From Burkholderia gladioli (lineage in GTDB: Bacteria; Pseudomonadota; Gammaproteobacteria; Burkholderiales; Burkholderiaceae): 64,000 bases of DNA. The notes under the pieces are model-generated. The model was not told the origin of the DNA and searched no databases. It was given only the letters and a program-made list of their open reading frames with translations. Each line of letters starts with the position of its first letter. Position 1 is the first letter of the stretch. Of the stretch, positions 42,927 through 51,912 are shown one piece after another. Location: assembly GCF_000959725.1 (NCBI RefSeq), contig NZ_CP009323.1, forward strand, positions 3,906,001 through 3,970,000. The letters run 5' to 3'. The position numbers and the translations under genes were made by a program.

Positions 42927-44203
42927 TTTCCTGTGGTGGAGTGCGCGAGCGGCAAGGCCCCGTCGGGATGCGGCCTGACCACCAGCGTCAGCACGACCGA
43001 GGCGACCAGCGCCACGCTCATGAACGCATAGGACGCCGAGGGCGAGCCGGTCGCGCCGTTCAGATAACCGACGACATAGGAGCCGACGAAGGAGCCCAGC
43101 GCGCCCATGCTGTTGATCAGGGCCATCGCGCCGCCGGCGACGTTCCTCGGCAGCAGCTCGGGCACGATCGCGAAGAACGGCCCGTAGGGCGCGTACATGG
43201 CGGCGCCGGCGATCACCAGCATCGCGTAGGACAGCCAGAAGTGGGTCGAGCCGAGCGCGTAGGAGCCTGCGAAGGCGATCGCGCCGACCAGCAGGAACGG
43301 CCAGACGAAGGCCTTGCGCGTGTCGAGCTTGTCCGAGGCCCAGGACACGACCAGCATCGCGATGGTGGCGGCCAGGTAGGGCAGCGCCGACAGCCAGCCG
43401 GTCTCGACCATGCCGAACGAGGAACCGTTCTTGACGATCGAGGGCAGCCACAGCACGAAGCCGTAGACGCCGATGCTCCAGCAGAAGTACTGGGCGCAGA
43501 GCAGCAGCACGGCCGGCTGGCGGAACGCCTCGCGATAGTTGCGCACCGGCTTGAGGGCGGCCTGCTCGCTGGCCAGCGCGCGCTCGATGTCGCGCTTCTC
43601 GTCGGCCGACAGCCACCTGGCCTCGGCCGGCTTGTCCTGCACCAGCACCCACCAGCAGATCGCCCAGATGACGGCCGGCACGCCCTCGGCGACGAACATG
43701 TGGCGCCAGCCGAATTCGTGCACCAGGTAGCCCGACACCACCGACATCCACAGCACCGTGACCGGGTTGCCGAGGATCAGGAAGGTGTTGGCGCGCGAGC
43801 GCTCGTGCTTGGTGAACCAGTTGCTGATGTAGATCAGCATGGCCGGCATGACGGCCGCCTCCACCACGCCCAGCGCGAAGCGGATCGCCATCAGCGAGGG
43901 GATGTTGCTGACCAGGCCGGTCAGCGCCGCGCAGCCGCCCCACAGCACCAGGCTCCAGAACACCAGGCGCTTGACGCTGCGCCGCTCGGCGTAGATCGCG
44001 CCGGGGATCTGGAAGAAGAAGTAGCCGAGGAAGAACAGCGCGCCGATCAGCGAGGCCAGGCCCTTGCCGATGCCGAGATCCTGGTTGATGCCGGCCGCCG
44101 AGGCGAAGCCGAAGTTCGCGCGATCGAGGTACGCGAGGCTGTACGTGATGAACACGATCGGCATGATCTTCCACCAGCGGCGGATCGGAAGCGTTGCGGA
44201 CAT
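42923..44203 (-). CDS. kguT: 2-ketogluconate transporter (MFS, ACS family)
   Basis: The protein has 426 residues from the ATG at 44203. Twelve membrane helices are visible. The first contains [19 protein letters not shown], a typical start for the anion:cation symporter family. The loop 2-3 and 8-9 motifs are present ([26 protein letters not shown]). It imports 2-ketogluconate through the inner membrane with protons. A GCGGCGCG-TGA-CGCGCCGC hairpin at 44247-44265 sits in the 70-base gap to kguK and may adjust the relative expression of the two genes. Confidence 0.92.
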   Translation of the reverse strand: MSATLPIRRWWKIMPIVFITYSLAYLDRANFGFASAAGINQDLGIGKGLASLIGALFFLGYFFFQIPGAIYAERRSVKRLVFWSLVLWGGCAALTGLVSNIPSLMAIRFALGVVEAAVMPAMLIYISNWFTKHERSRANTFLILGNPVTVLWMSVVSGYLVHEFGWRHMFVAEGVPAVIWAICWWVLVQDKPAEARWLSADEKRDIERALASEQAALKPVRNYREAFRQPAVLLLCAQYFCWSIGVYGFVLWLPSIVKNGSSFGMVETGWLSALPYLAATIAMLVVSWASDKLDTRKAFVWPFLLVGAIAFAGSYALGSTHFWLSYAMLVIAGAAMYAPYGPFFAIVPELLPRNVAGGAMALINSMGALGSFVGSYVVGYLNGATGSPSASYAFMSVALVASVVLTLVVRPHPDGALPLAHSTTGK

Positions 44204-44273
44204 GGGGCTTGTCTCCTTCGGCGTGCGGCGCCGTATCGGGTTCGTCGCGGCGCGTGACGCGCCGCGCGGGCAA

Positions 44274-45284
44274 TTATCGCGCGAGTGCCTCGGCGGCGGC
44301 GGCCGGTGCCGCCTGGGCGGCACGCGCGGCGGCCGCTTCGAGCCGGTCGAGCTGTTCGCGGCTCGGCAGGCCTTCGGAATCGCCGATCACCTGGATCGCC
44401 AGCGCGCCGATGCGGTTGCCGCGCGCCACCGCCTCGGCCACCGTGCGGCCTTCGAGCAGGCCGCTGATCACGCCGACCGCGAAGCCGTCACCGGCGCCCA
44501 CCGTGTCCACCACACGCTCGACGCGCTCGCCGGCCACCGTTCCCTCGTGGCCGTCGACCGTCAGGTAGTAGGCGCCGGCCTCGCCGAGCTTGATCGCCAC
44601 GCCGGCGCGCGCGCCGTTGGCGAGGTAGAAGCGCGCGATCTCGGCCGGCGTGTCGAGGCCGGTCAACTGGCGGCCCTCGGCCAGGCCCGGCAGCACCCAG
44701 TCGGCATGCGAGGCCAGTTCGTTGAGCGTACGCGCCATCGCCCCGGCCGAAGGCCACAGCGTGGGGCGCAGGTTCGGATCGAAGGAAATCGTCTTGCCGG
44801 CCGCGCGCATCTCGCGGGCCAGGTGGAAGGCCAGCTCGCAGGACGTCGACGAGATCGCCGGTGCCACGCCCGTCAGGTGCAGGTGGCGCGCGCCCAGCGC
44901 GTAGTCGGCGACATAGTCGTCCAGCGACAGGTGGCTGGCGGCCGAGCCCTTGCGGAAGTATTCGATGTCCGGGTCGCTGCCGTCGTCGCTGCGCGCCTTC
45001 AATTGGAAGCCGGTGCGATAACGCTCGTCGATCGTCACGCAGGACGCATCGATGCCCTCGTGGGCCAGCGTGTCGAGCACGTGGCGGCCGAACGAATCCT
45101 TGCCGACGCGGCTCAGGTAGCCGACCCGAAAGCCGAGCCGTGCCAGGCCGATCGCGACGTTCAGGTCGGCGCCGGCGATCCGCCTGGTGAACTGCTCGGC
45201 CTGCGCGAGCGGACCCGGCGCATTGGCGACGAACAGCGTCATGGCTTCGCCGTAGGTGAGGATTTCGACGGGGGACTGCGACAT
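44274..45284 (-). CDS. kguK: 2-ketogluconokinase (PfkB family)
   Basis: The protein has 336 residues from the ATG at 45284, with AAGGAG 10 bases upstream. PfkB signatures are the N-terminal GADLNVAIGLARLGFRVGYL and the C-terminal VDTVGAGDGFAVGVISGLLE with the catalytic Asp. Substrate-side residues are in YRTGFQLKAR. In the pathway it phosphorylates 2-ketogluconate to 2-keto-6-phosphogluconate. A KdgK-type 2-keto-3-deoxygluconate kinase has the same fold, but the neighbouring kguE, kguT and kguD genes favour KguK. It lies 26 bases after kguE. Confidence 0.92.
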   Translation of the reverse strand: MSQSPVEILTYGEAMTLFVANAPGPLAQAEQFTRRIAGADLNVAIGLARLGFRVGYLSRVGKDSFGRHVLDTLAHEGIDASCVTIDERYRTGFQLKARSDDGSDPDIEYFRKGSAASHLSLDDYVADYALGARHLHLTGVAPAISSTSCELAFHLAREMRAAGKTISFDPNLRPTLWPSAGAMARTLNELASHADWVLPGLAEGRQLTGLDTPAEIARFYLANGARAGVAIKLGEAGAYYLTVDGHEGTVAGERVERVVDTVGAGDGFAVGVISGLLEGRTVAEAVARGNRIGALAIQVIGDSEGLPSREQLDRLEAAAARAAQAAPAAAAEALAR

Positions 45285-45310
45285 GATGAAAACTCCTTCG
45301 GAATACGGAA

Positions 45311-46075
45311 TCAGGCGGTCTCGAGCCAGGCGACGCGGCGGCGCGCGTCGGCGGCGAGATCGGCCGGGTCGAACGGGAACTCGATGCCGCGCGGCACCTC
45401 GCGCGGCAGCGTCGCGAGCACCGACAGGCAGAGCGGGTCGGCCGCCTGCGGGGCCACCGCGAAACGGCGCGCGCCCTCGCCCGTCACGGCCTTGCAATGG
45501 ATGTACTCGACATGCGGCGCGAGGGCCCGGGCGGCCGCCAGCGGCAGCTCGCCGGGCCACAGCCAGTTGCCGATGTCGAAGGTCATGCCGAGCGTGCCGG
45601 CCGCGCCTTCCTCGACCAGCGCGGCGAACAGCGCGGTGAATTGCGCGAGCGTGCCGCCCATCGCGAGCTGGCCGTTCTCGACCAGGATCCGCGCGCGGCT
45701 GCCCTGCGCGGCGGCGGCGATCTCGGCCGCGTGCGTGGTGCCGGCGAACCCGCCGAGCTGGAATTTCAGGAAATGCGCGCCCAACGCCTCGGCCTCGCGC
45801 AGCGACAGCGCGAGCGCCTCGCGATCGAGCGCGCCGTCCTCGCGGTAGAGCGTGGCCGGCGTCGAGTAGACAGCCCACATTCCCGCGGCCGCAATCGCCA
45901 TGCCCAGCGCCGCGAGCGCGGCCGGCGCGCAGTCCTCGTCGGCGGCGAACAGTTCGCGGCGCACCTCGAAGCCGGCGGCGCCCGCCTCGGCCGCCCGTCC
46001 GACATAGGCCCGGTGCCCGTCGCGGCGAATCGCCTCCGTCCCGTATGCGCTGGCGACGATCACGATATCTGCCAT
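45311..46075 (-). CDS. kguE: KguE, TIM-barrel sugar isomerase/epimerase-like protein
   Basis: The protein has 254 residues from the ATG at 46075; an ATG 18 bases upstream is also in frame. It has the xylose-isomerase-like TIM barrel: IVIVASAYGTEAI, GFEVRRELFAADED, FLKFQLGGFAG, ILVENGQLAMGGTLAQF, LGMTFDIGNWLW and YIHCKAVT. Glu (VENGQ), Asp (TFDIGNW) and His (YIHCK) fit the metal-binding ring. Its reaction in 2-ketogluconate use is not settled. It is the first gene of the operon, and the PtxS-like operator lies just before it. Confidence 0.9.
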   Translation of the reverse strand: MADIVIVASAYGTEAIRRDGHRAYVGRAAEAGAAGFEVRRELFAADEDCAPAALAALGMAIAAAGMWAVYSTPATLYREDGALDREALALSLREAEALGAHFLKFQLGGFAGTTHAAEIAAAAQGSRARILVENGQLAMGGTLAQFTALFAALVEEGAAGTLGMTFDIGNWLWPGELPLAAARALAPHVEYIHCKAVTGEGARRFAVAPQAADPLCLSVLATLPREVPRGIEFPFDPADLAADARRRVAWLETA

Positions 46076-46115
46076 GTCTGCCCTTCTCTCCATGCTGGGC
46101 TCCGAATCTGGCGAT

Positions 46116-46129
46116 TGGAACCGGTTCCA
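46116..46129. promoter_or_regulatory. PtxS-like operator
   Basis: TGGAACCGGTTCCA is a perfect 14-base palindrome with the LacI-type central CG. The PtxS operator in Pseudomonas is TGAAACCGGTTTCA, so 12 of 14 positions match and the two changes are symmetric. It lies 41 bases upstream of the kguE ATG, where it would cover the promoter or start site of the operon. Confidence 0.85.
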
Positions 46130-46539
46130 TTTCAATGGAGCGAATGGTGCGCTTCGTGTCTGTCGCAAGCCATAGAGGAAATCCCTGAGAGACGGGTCCA
46201 ATCGGAGAAACAGTGCCTGATCAGGCCATGGCCGCCGGGATCGGAGCGCGAATCGAAAATATGCCGGGGATGGTTTACAGAATCAGACGAGTCAGCTTCA
46301 CGCACCCAACCCGTCTTGATAAATTTTCACCCGTTCGCGTCCGGCCACATGACATGCGAACGGCAGCTTCCTCGTCACACACATTACCCGCGACATCAGC
46401 AACGACACACCCGCCCCAATCCCACCCGTTTCCCCCAAGCCCATGAATTCCCCACTCGACCACTCGGGAGGTCAACTCACGACATAGATCCCTCGCACAC
46501 GCTATCCCTTGCCTTTTCACGATTCCACGATCGACTTCC
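46130..46539. other. intergenic region upstream of the fimbrial operon
   Basis: This 410-base gap lies between the divergent kgu and fimbrial operons. It becomes AT-richer toward the pilin gene. A -10-like TTGATAAAT lies near 46314 on the plus strand. No other gene or clear dyad was recognised. The pilin ATG at 46540 has only a weak ribosome site. Confidence 0.4.
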
Positions 46540-47130
46540 ATGAACATGAAACATTTCCCGCTGCTCATGTCGGCCGCCGCGCTGGCGCTCACCGCCACGC
46601 AGGCTGCCCACGCCTCGGACGGCACCATCAACTTCACCGGCTCGGTGGTCGCCTCGACCTGCAAGATCAACGGCGGCACCAACGACCTGACCGTGCCGCT
46701 GCCGACGGCCGCCGCCAGCCAGCTCGCGACGGTGGGCGCCACCGCTGGCCGGACCCCGTTTACGCTGTCGCTGTCGGGTTGCACGACCGACCGCAAGGAA
46801 GGCGGCAACAGCGTCCCGGCGCCGGTGCGCAAGGTGTCGGTGGCGTTCGAGCCGGGGCCGAACGTCAATCTCGCCACCGGCCGCCTGGTGCCGACCGGCG
46901 AGAACGCGGCCACCGGCGTCGAGATCGAGATCCTCAACGACAAGTACACGCCGATCAAGATCGGCGCGGAAAGCTCCACGCAGGGCACCCAGGTCGTCGA
47001 CATCGACGCCGCCGAAGGCGGCACGGGCACCGCGACGCTGCAATTCGCGGCCCAGTACGTGGCCACCGGCGACAAGGTGACGGGCGGCCCCGCCAACTCC
47101 TTCGTCACCTACTCGCTCGTCTATCCCTGA
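46540..47130 (+). CDS. type 1-like fimbrial major subunit (pilin)
   Basis: The protein has 196 residues with a signal peptide ending ATQAAHA. The chaperone-usher pilin fold starts with DGTINFTGSVVASTCKINGG (Cys1) and has Cys2 in LSLSGCTTD; these form the conserved disulfide. The C-terminus TYSLVYP carries the penultimate Tyr and alternating hydrophobics of the chaperone-recognition strand. It is the first gene of a five-gene operon and, as the only simple pilin, is probably the shaft subunit. The chaperone gene follows 107 bases later. Confidence 0.93.
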   Translation: MNMKHFPLLMSAAALALTATQAAHASDGTINFTGSVVASTCKINGGTNDLTVPLPTAAASQLATVGATAGRTPFTLSLSGCTTDRKEGGNSVPAPVRKVSVAFEPGPNVNLATGRLVPTGENAATGVEIEILNDKYTPIKIGAESSTQGTQVVDIDAAEGGTGTATLQFAAQYVATGDKVTGGPANSFVTYSLVYP

Positions 47131-47237
47131 GCCTGCGCCGCGCCGGTTGAGCCTGTCGGCCACCTTCGGGTGATCGGCATACGAATCCATGAGATACGAC
47201 AACCGGCGCGCTTAAATTTGCACTGCGAATCAAATCC

Positions 47238-47993
47238 ATGTCGAGAACGAAATCGAGCCCGATCGCCCGGAGCTGGCTGGCACTCGTCGCGCTGCTCTGC
47301 TGCGCCTGCGCCTGCGCCCAGGCCAGCGTGACCTTGTCCGGCACACGCGTGGTATTCGACGCGAGCGAGCCGGAGGTGACGATCCAGCTCAGCAACCAGG
47401 GCAAGCAGCCGGCGCTGATCCAGGCCTGGCTCGACACCGGCGACGAGCGGGCCGAGCCGGAACGCATCGAGGTGCCCTTCATGGTCACGCCCACCCTGTT
47501 CCGCATCGAAGCGGGCAAGGGCCAGGCGCTGCGCATCATCCACACCGGCGAGCCCCTGCCGTCGAACCGCGAATCGCTGTTCTGGCTGAACGTGCTGGAC
47601 GTGCCGCCCAAGACCAGCGGTGGCGACGAGGTGAATCGCCTGCAATTCGCGTTCCGCACACGCATCAAGATGATGTATCGCCCCGCCGACCTGTCCGGCA
47701 CCCCGGACGACGCACCGGCCAGCCTGCGATGGACGCTCGCCACCGACGCATCGCAACGCCCGGTGCTGCAGGCCCGCAATCCGAGCGCCTATGTCGTCAA
47801 CCTCGCCGGCGTCGAGCTGCAATCCGGCGGCAAGACCTACTCGGCGGGTTTCGGTCACGTGCTGCCCGGCGAAACCGCGTCGTTCCCCCTGGTCGGCGCG
47901 GATGCGACGGCGCTGCCGAACGCGACGGTCCTGTACAGCAGCGTCGACGACTGGGGGTCGACGCATGGCCACCGCGCGGCGGTCGGCCAATGA
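47238..47993 (+). CDS. periplasmic pilus-assembly chaperone (PapD/FimC family)
   Basis: This 251-residue protein has a signal peptide ending CACAQA. The two Ig-like domains have SGTRVVFDASEPEVTIQLSN, the Arg/Lys pair that anchors subunit C-termini (Arg in SGTRV and Lys in RTRIKMMYRP) and RESLFWLNVLDVPPK, the family signature. The second domain has NPSAYVVNLAGVEL. It caps pilin subunits in the periplasm and delivers them to the usher. The run of Cys in its signal peptide (CCACACA) is odd but within the cleaved part. Confidence 0.94.
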   Translation: MSRTKSSPIARSWLALVALLCCACACAQASVTLSGTRVVFDASEPEVTIQLSNQGKQPALIQAWLDTGDERAEPERIEVPFMVTPTLFRIEAGKGQALRIIHTGEPLPSNRESLFWLNVLDVPPKTSGGDEVNRLQFAFRTRIKMMYRPADLSGTPDDAPASLRWTLATDASQRPVLQARNPSAYVVNLAGVELQSGGKTYSAGFGHVLPGETASFPLVGADATALPNATVLYSSVDDWGSTHGHRAAVGQ

Positions 47994-48081
47994 ATCCGCC
48001 GCAGGCAACCCGGCGCCCGCGCGTCTGCCGCGCGCTGCGTTCCGCGCGGCCTCACGTGTCCACCTCGGGAAACGCTACAAG

Positions 48082-50790
48082 ATGATGCGGGTATTGCAGG
48101 CGGAAACCGTTCCCCGACTGAAACCGACATGCGCGCTGCTGCTCTCGATCTTCTCCGCCTGGGAAGCCGACGCGCGGGCGGCGGAGACCGCCGACATGGC
48201 CGACGGCGCGACCTTGCAGGTCGCCCAGGCGCAATTCGCCCGCGTCGAGTTCGAAGGCGGCTTCCTGAACCACGGCGGCGGCGCGATCGACGTGTCGCGC
48301 TACGCGCAGCGCAACGTGGTCCGGCCCGGCATGTATCGCCCCGACATCTACGTGAACGGCCAATGGGCCGGCCGCATCGAGGTGCCATTCCGCGCCGCGC
48401 CCGGCATGCTCGATGCACAGCCCTGCTTCGACCAGGCCCTGCTGGAGCGGCTCGGCATCGACCTGGCCAGCCTGCGGCCGAGCCGGCTCGCCTCGCTGGC
48501 GCACGACGGCGCCTGTCTGCGCATCGGTCAGGCCGTCGACGAGGCCTCGTTCAGCTTCGACTTCAACGATCTGCGGCTCGACCTCGGCATCCCGCAGATC
48601 TCGATGCGGCGCCAGGCACGCGGCTACGTCAATCCCAAGCAATGGAGCGCGGGTGTGCCGGTGGCCATGCTCGGCTACAACCTCAACGTCTACCATTCGC
48701 GCGCGCGCGACGCGCGCGCCGCCACCCAGGGCTATCTCGGCATCGACGGCGGCTTCAACCTCCAGCGCTGGCACTTCCGGCACGGCGGTTCGTTCAACTG
48801 GGACGATCGCGGCCATCGCCGCTACCAGAACATCGCGACCTACGTGCAGCGCGATCTCTCGGCCTGGTCCTCGCAGCTCGTGATCGGCGATGCCTACACG
48901 CCGGGCGAGCTGTTCGACACCAGCGCGTTCCGCGGCCTGCGCGTGGCCACCGACGACCGCATGCTGCCCGAATCGCAGCGCGGTTACGCGCCCGTGGTGC
49001 GCGGCGTGGCCAGCACCAACGCGAAGGTAACGATTTCCCAGAACGGCGTGAAGCTCTACGAGACCACCGTGGCGCCGGGCGGTTTCCAGATAGACGATCT
49101 CTACCCCACCGGCTACGGCGGCGACCTGAAGGTGCTCGTCACCGAGGCGGACGGCAGCGAGCACTCCTTTTCGGTGCCCTACGCCGCCGTGCCGATGTCC
49201 TTGCGCCCCGGCCAGCACCGTTACAGCTTCACGGCCGGCGCGCTGCGCCACCTGCCGAACAGCAGGCCGCTGTTCACCCAGGCGACCTGGCAGCAGGGCC
49301 TGACCAATACGCTGACCGGCTACGGCGGCGCCACCCTGGCGCAGGGCTACCTGTCGGTGATGGCCGGCGCGGTGCTCACCACGGGCTGGGGCGCCTTCGG
49401 CCTCGATCTCACGCACGCCAGCACCCGCATTCCTGGCGAGCGTGGCCATGCCGGGCAGAGTCTGCGCCTGAGCTACGCGAAAACGGTGGCGGCTACCGGC
49501 ACCAATATCGCTATCGCCGCCTACCGCTATTCGACCAGTGGCTTCTTCGGCCTGAACGATGCGATGGCCGCGCGCGACCAGGCCAAGCTCGAGATTCGCA
49601 CCACCGCGCTCTACCGCCAGCGCAACCGCGCCTCGCTGACCCTGAGCCAGCAGCTCGGCCGGCGCGGCGGCAGCCTCAACCTCACGGCCTCGACGGCGAC
49701 CTACTGGAACCGCCGCGGCTCGGATCTCGATTTCACGATCGGCTACAGCAACAGCTTCCGCAACCTGGCCTACAACGTCTCGGCAAGCCGTCAGCGCGAC
49801 GCCTGGGGCAAGGCCGGCACGCTGATCTACGCCGGGCTGTCGATTCCGCTCGGCCGCACGCAGCCGGCCACGCTGTCCACCAGCCTGAACCGCGACTCGC
49901 GGGGTTCCACCCAGGTGGCCACCAGCCTGAGCGGCGCGGCCGGCGTCGACGGCAACCTCTCCTACGGCCTCAACGTGGATCACGGCAGCGGGCGCGACGG
50001 CACGCGCACCAGCGGCGGCGCCAACCTCATGCATCGCGGCGCGCGGGGCGAACTGAGCGGCAGTATCGGCGCCAGCGCCGACTACCAGCAGCTCTCGCTC
50101 GGCGCGCGCGGCGCGGTGGTCGCGCATCGCGGCGGCATCTCGCTTTCGCAGCCGCTGTCGGAAACCTTCGCGATCGTCGAGGCGAAGCACGCCGAGGGCG
50201 CGCGCGTGACCAATGCCTCGGGCGTGCGCGTGGGCAGCAATGGTTACGCGGTGGTGCCGCACCTCACGCCGTTCTCGATGAACGACGTCTCGCTCGATCC
50301 GAAGGGCCTGTCGACCGATGTCCAGTTGAAGGAGACCAGCCAGCGCGTCGCGCCGCTCGCGGGGGCCGTGCCGCTGCTGGTGTTCAAGACCGAATACGGC
50401 CGCTCGGCGGTGATCCGCGCGCGGCAGGCCGATGGCTCGCCGGTGCCGTTCGGCGCGATGGTCACCGATGCGGCCGGCAAGGAGGTCGGGGTGATTGGGC
50501 AAGGCGGCAAACTGTTGGCCCGAGGGCTGGCCGAACGCGGCCAGTTGACGGCGCGATGGGAAAACGACGCGGACACCATGGCCTGCCGACTGTCGTATTC
50601 GCTGCCGATGCGTACGCGCGTCGCGGGATACCAGCCGCTGCAAAGCATCGAGGCGCCCTGTCTGGAAAGCGGCACCCCCGATTTCGCACCGCGACGATCG
50701 AGGCGGGAATCGCCCGACATGTCGAGCAACAGCGTCAGTGGCGACGGTAGCGCCGCCGAATCGCACCCTGCACAAGGAATGGTCCGATGA
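48082..50790 (+). CDS. outer-membrane fimbrial usher (FimD/PapC family)
   Basis: The protein has 902 residues from the ATG at 48082. The signal peptide region is short (CALLLSIFSAWEADARA). The N-terminal domain has FEGGFLNHGGGAIDVSRYAQ, RPGMYRPDIYVNGQWAGRIE and a conserved cysteine pair. The plug and barrel follow (ISQNGVKLYETTVAPGGFQI, DDLYPTGYGGDLKVLVTEAD). The C-terminal domain has PFGAMVTDAAGKEVGVIGQG. It is about 50-100 residues longer than the shortest ushers, with a Ser/Arg-rich tail after the last cysteine. It overlaps the first adhesin gene by four bases. Confidence 0.93.
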   Translation: MMRVLQAETVPRLKPTCALLLSIFSAWEADARAAETADMADGATLQVAQAQFARVEFEGGFLNHGGGAIDVSRYAQRNVVRPGMYRPDIYVNGQWAGRIEVPFRAAPGMLDAQPCFDQALLERLGIDLASLRPSRLASLAHDGACLRIGQAVDEASFSFDFNDLRLDLGIPQISMRRQARGYVNPKQWSAGVPVAMLGYNLNVYHSRARDARAATQGYLGIDGGFNLQRWHFRHGGSFNWDDRGHRRYQNIATYVQRDLSAWSSQLVIGDAYTPGELFDTSAFRGLRVATDDRMLPESQRGYAPVVRGVASTNAKVTISQNGVKLYETTVAPGGFQIDDLYPTGYGGDLKVLVTEADGSEHSFSVPYAAVPMSLRPGQHRYSFTAGALRHLPNSRPLFTQATWQQGLTNTLTGYGGATLAQGYLSVMAGAVLTTGWGAFGLDLTHASTRIPGERGHAGQSLRLSYAKTVAATGTNIAIAAYRYSTSGFFGLNDAMAARDQAKLEIRTTALYRQRNRASLTLSQQLGRRGGSLNLTASTATYWNRRGSDLDFTIGYSNSFRNLAYNVSASRQRDAWGKAGTLIYAGLSIPLGRTQPATLSTSLNRDSRGSTQVATSLSGAAGVDGNLSYGLNVDHGSGRDGTRTSGGANLMHRGARGELSGSIGASADYQQLSLGARGAVVAHRGGISLSQPLSETFAIVEAKHAEGARVTNASGVRVGSNGYAVVPHLTPFSMNDVSLDPKGLSTDVQLKETSQRVAPLAGAVPLLVFKTEYGRSAVIRARQADGSPVPFGAMVTDAAGKEVGVIGQGGKLLARGLAERGQLTARWENDADTMACRLSYSLPMRTRVAGYQPLQSIEAPCLESGTPDFAPRRSRRESPDMSSNSVSGDGSAAESHPAQGMVR

Positions 50791-51773
50791 AAAAACAGCT
50801 GCTCCTTGCCTGCTTGCTGGCGGGCATGTCGATCCCGGCGTGGGCGATACGCTGCATGTCGGATACCAATAACTCCTTTAACTACTACATCGCCCACGTC
50901 AGCGGATTCACCCCCCCCGATTTCGATCCCGGCACGGTCCCGATAGGCGGCGTCATCTATCGCTCCCAGGATCTCGGCCTGAACTTCATCAACAAGCGAT
51001 TCCCGTCGGCAAGCTTCGAATGCACGGAGCCGCTCGCTTTTTTCTACAAGACAGGTATCGGTGTGCCGAACGACCGTATCTATCCCACGTCCATACCCAA
51101 TATCGGCATGCGTCTTTCGACCTTCCCGGGTACCGGCTCCATCAACAGCACTCTCGGCGCCTGGGACGAAAGCTTTCCGATCACGATCGAATTGGTCAAG
51201 ACCGGTGAAATCACCGCCGGCGGCTACCTGAGCGGTGCCTACGCGCAGTATCGGGCCAATACCGTCGATGGACAGCTCATGGTCGAGTTCCGTTTCGCGT
51301 CGCCGGTCAAGGTCCAGCCGCGCATACCGACCTGCCGGGTCGCCACGCCCCAAGTCACGGTGCCGATGGGCACCATGACCACGGCGATGTTCACGGGTAT
51401 CGGCAGCACCACCTTCTCCCGGCGTTTTGACCTCGCGCTGGCTTGCTCGGGCGGCTACCCAGGCACCTCCACCAATGCCTGGGTGACGCTGACCGACGCC
51501 AGCCAGCCCGGCAACACATCCACCACGCTGTCGCTCACGCAGAATTCGAGCGCATCGGGCATCGGCATCCAGATCCGCCACGACGACACCGTGCTCGGCT
51601 TCGGGCCCGATTCGGCAACGGTCGGCAACACCAACCAGTGGTTCCTGGGCAGGATCGACCAGGGCATGGCCGAGATCCGGGTGCCGCTCACCGCGCGCTA
51701 CGTGCAGACCGGCGCAAGGGTCGGCGCGGGCAGCGCCAATGCACGCGCGACCTTCACGCTCAGTTACCAGTAG
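50787..51773 (+). CDS. fimbrial tip adhesin, copy 1
   Basis: The protein has 328 residues with a signal peptide ending IPAWA. It is two-domain: an N-terminal lectin-like domain (about 20-180, starting IRCMSDTNNSFNYYIAHVSG) and a C-terminal pilin domain (about 190-328, TCRVATPQVTVPMGTMTTAM through ATFTLSYQ). The pilin domain has a Cys pair (TCRV, LACSGG) and the Tyr before the last residue. This is the FimH plan. The start overlaps the usher stop (ATGA). Copy 2 follows 139 bases later. The ligand cannot be told. Confidence 0.88.
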   Translation: MKKQLLLACLLAGMSIPAWAIRCMSDTNNSFNYYIAHVSGFTPPDFDPGTVPIGGVIYRSQDLGLNFINKRFPSASFECTEPLAFFYKTGIGVPNDRIYPTSIPNIGMRLSTFPGTGSINSTLGAWDESFPITIELVKTGEITAGGYLSGAYAQYRANTVDGQLMVEFRFASPVKVQPRIPTCRVATPQVTVPMGTMTTAMFTGIGSTTFSRRFDLALACSGGYPGTSTNAWVTLTDASQPGNTSTTLSLTQNSSASGIGIQIRHDDTVLGFGPDSATVGNTNQWFLGRIDQGMAEIRVPLTARYVQTGARVGAGSANARATFTLSYQ

Positions 51774-51912
51774 CACGCGTGCGAGACGACGATCGCACAC
51801 CGGGTTGGGCCGGACCAAGCTGGCACCGGCCCGCAGCGCCTACCTCGCTGCTTCCGGCGGGCGGCTGCGCGGCTGCAGCCAGGCCCCGGCGTGAAGCACC
51901 ATCCCAGAACGC

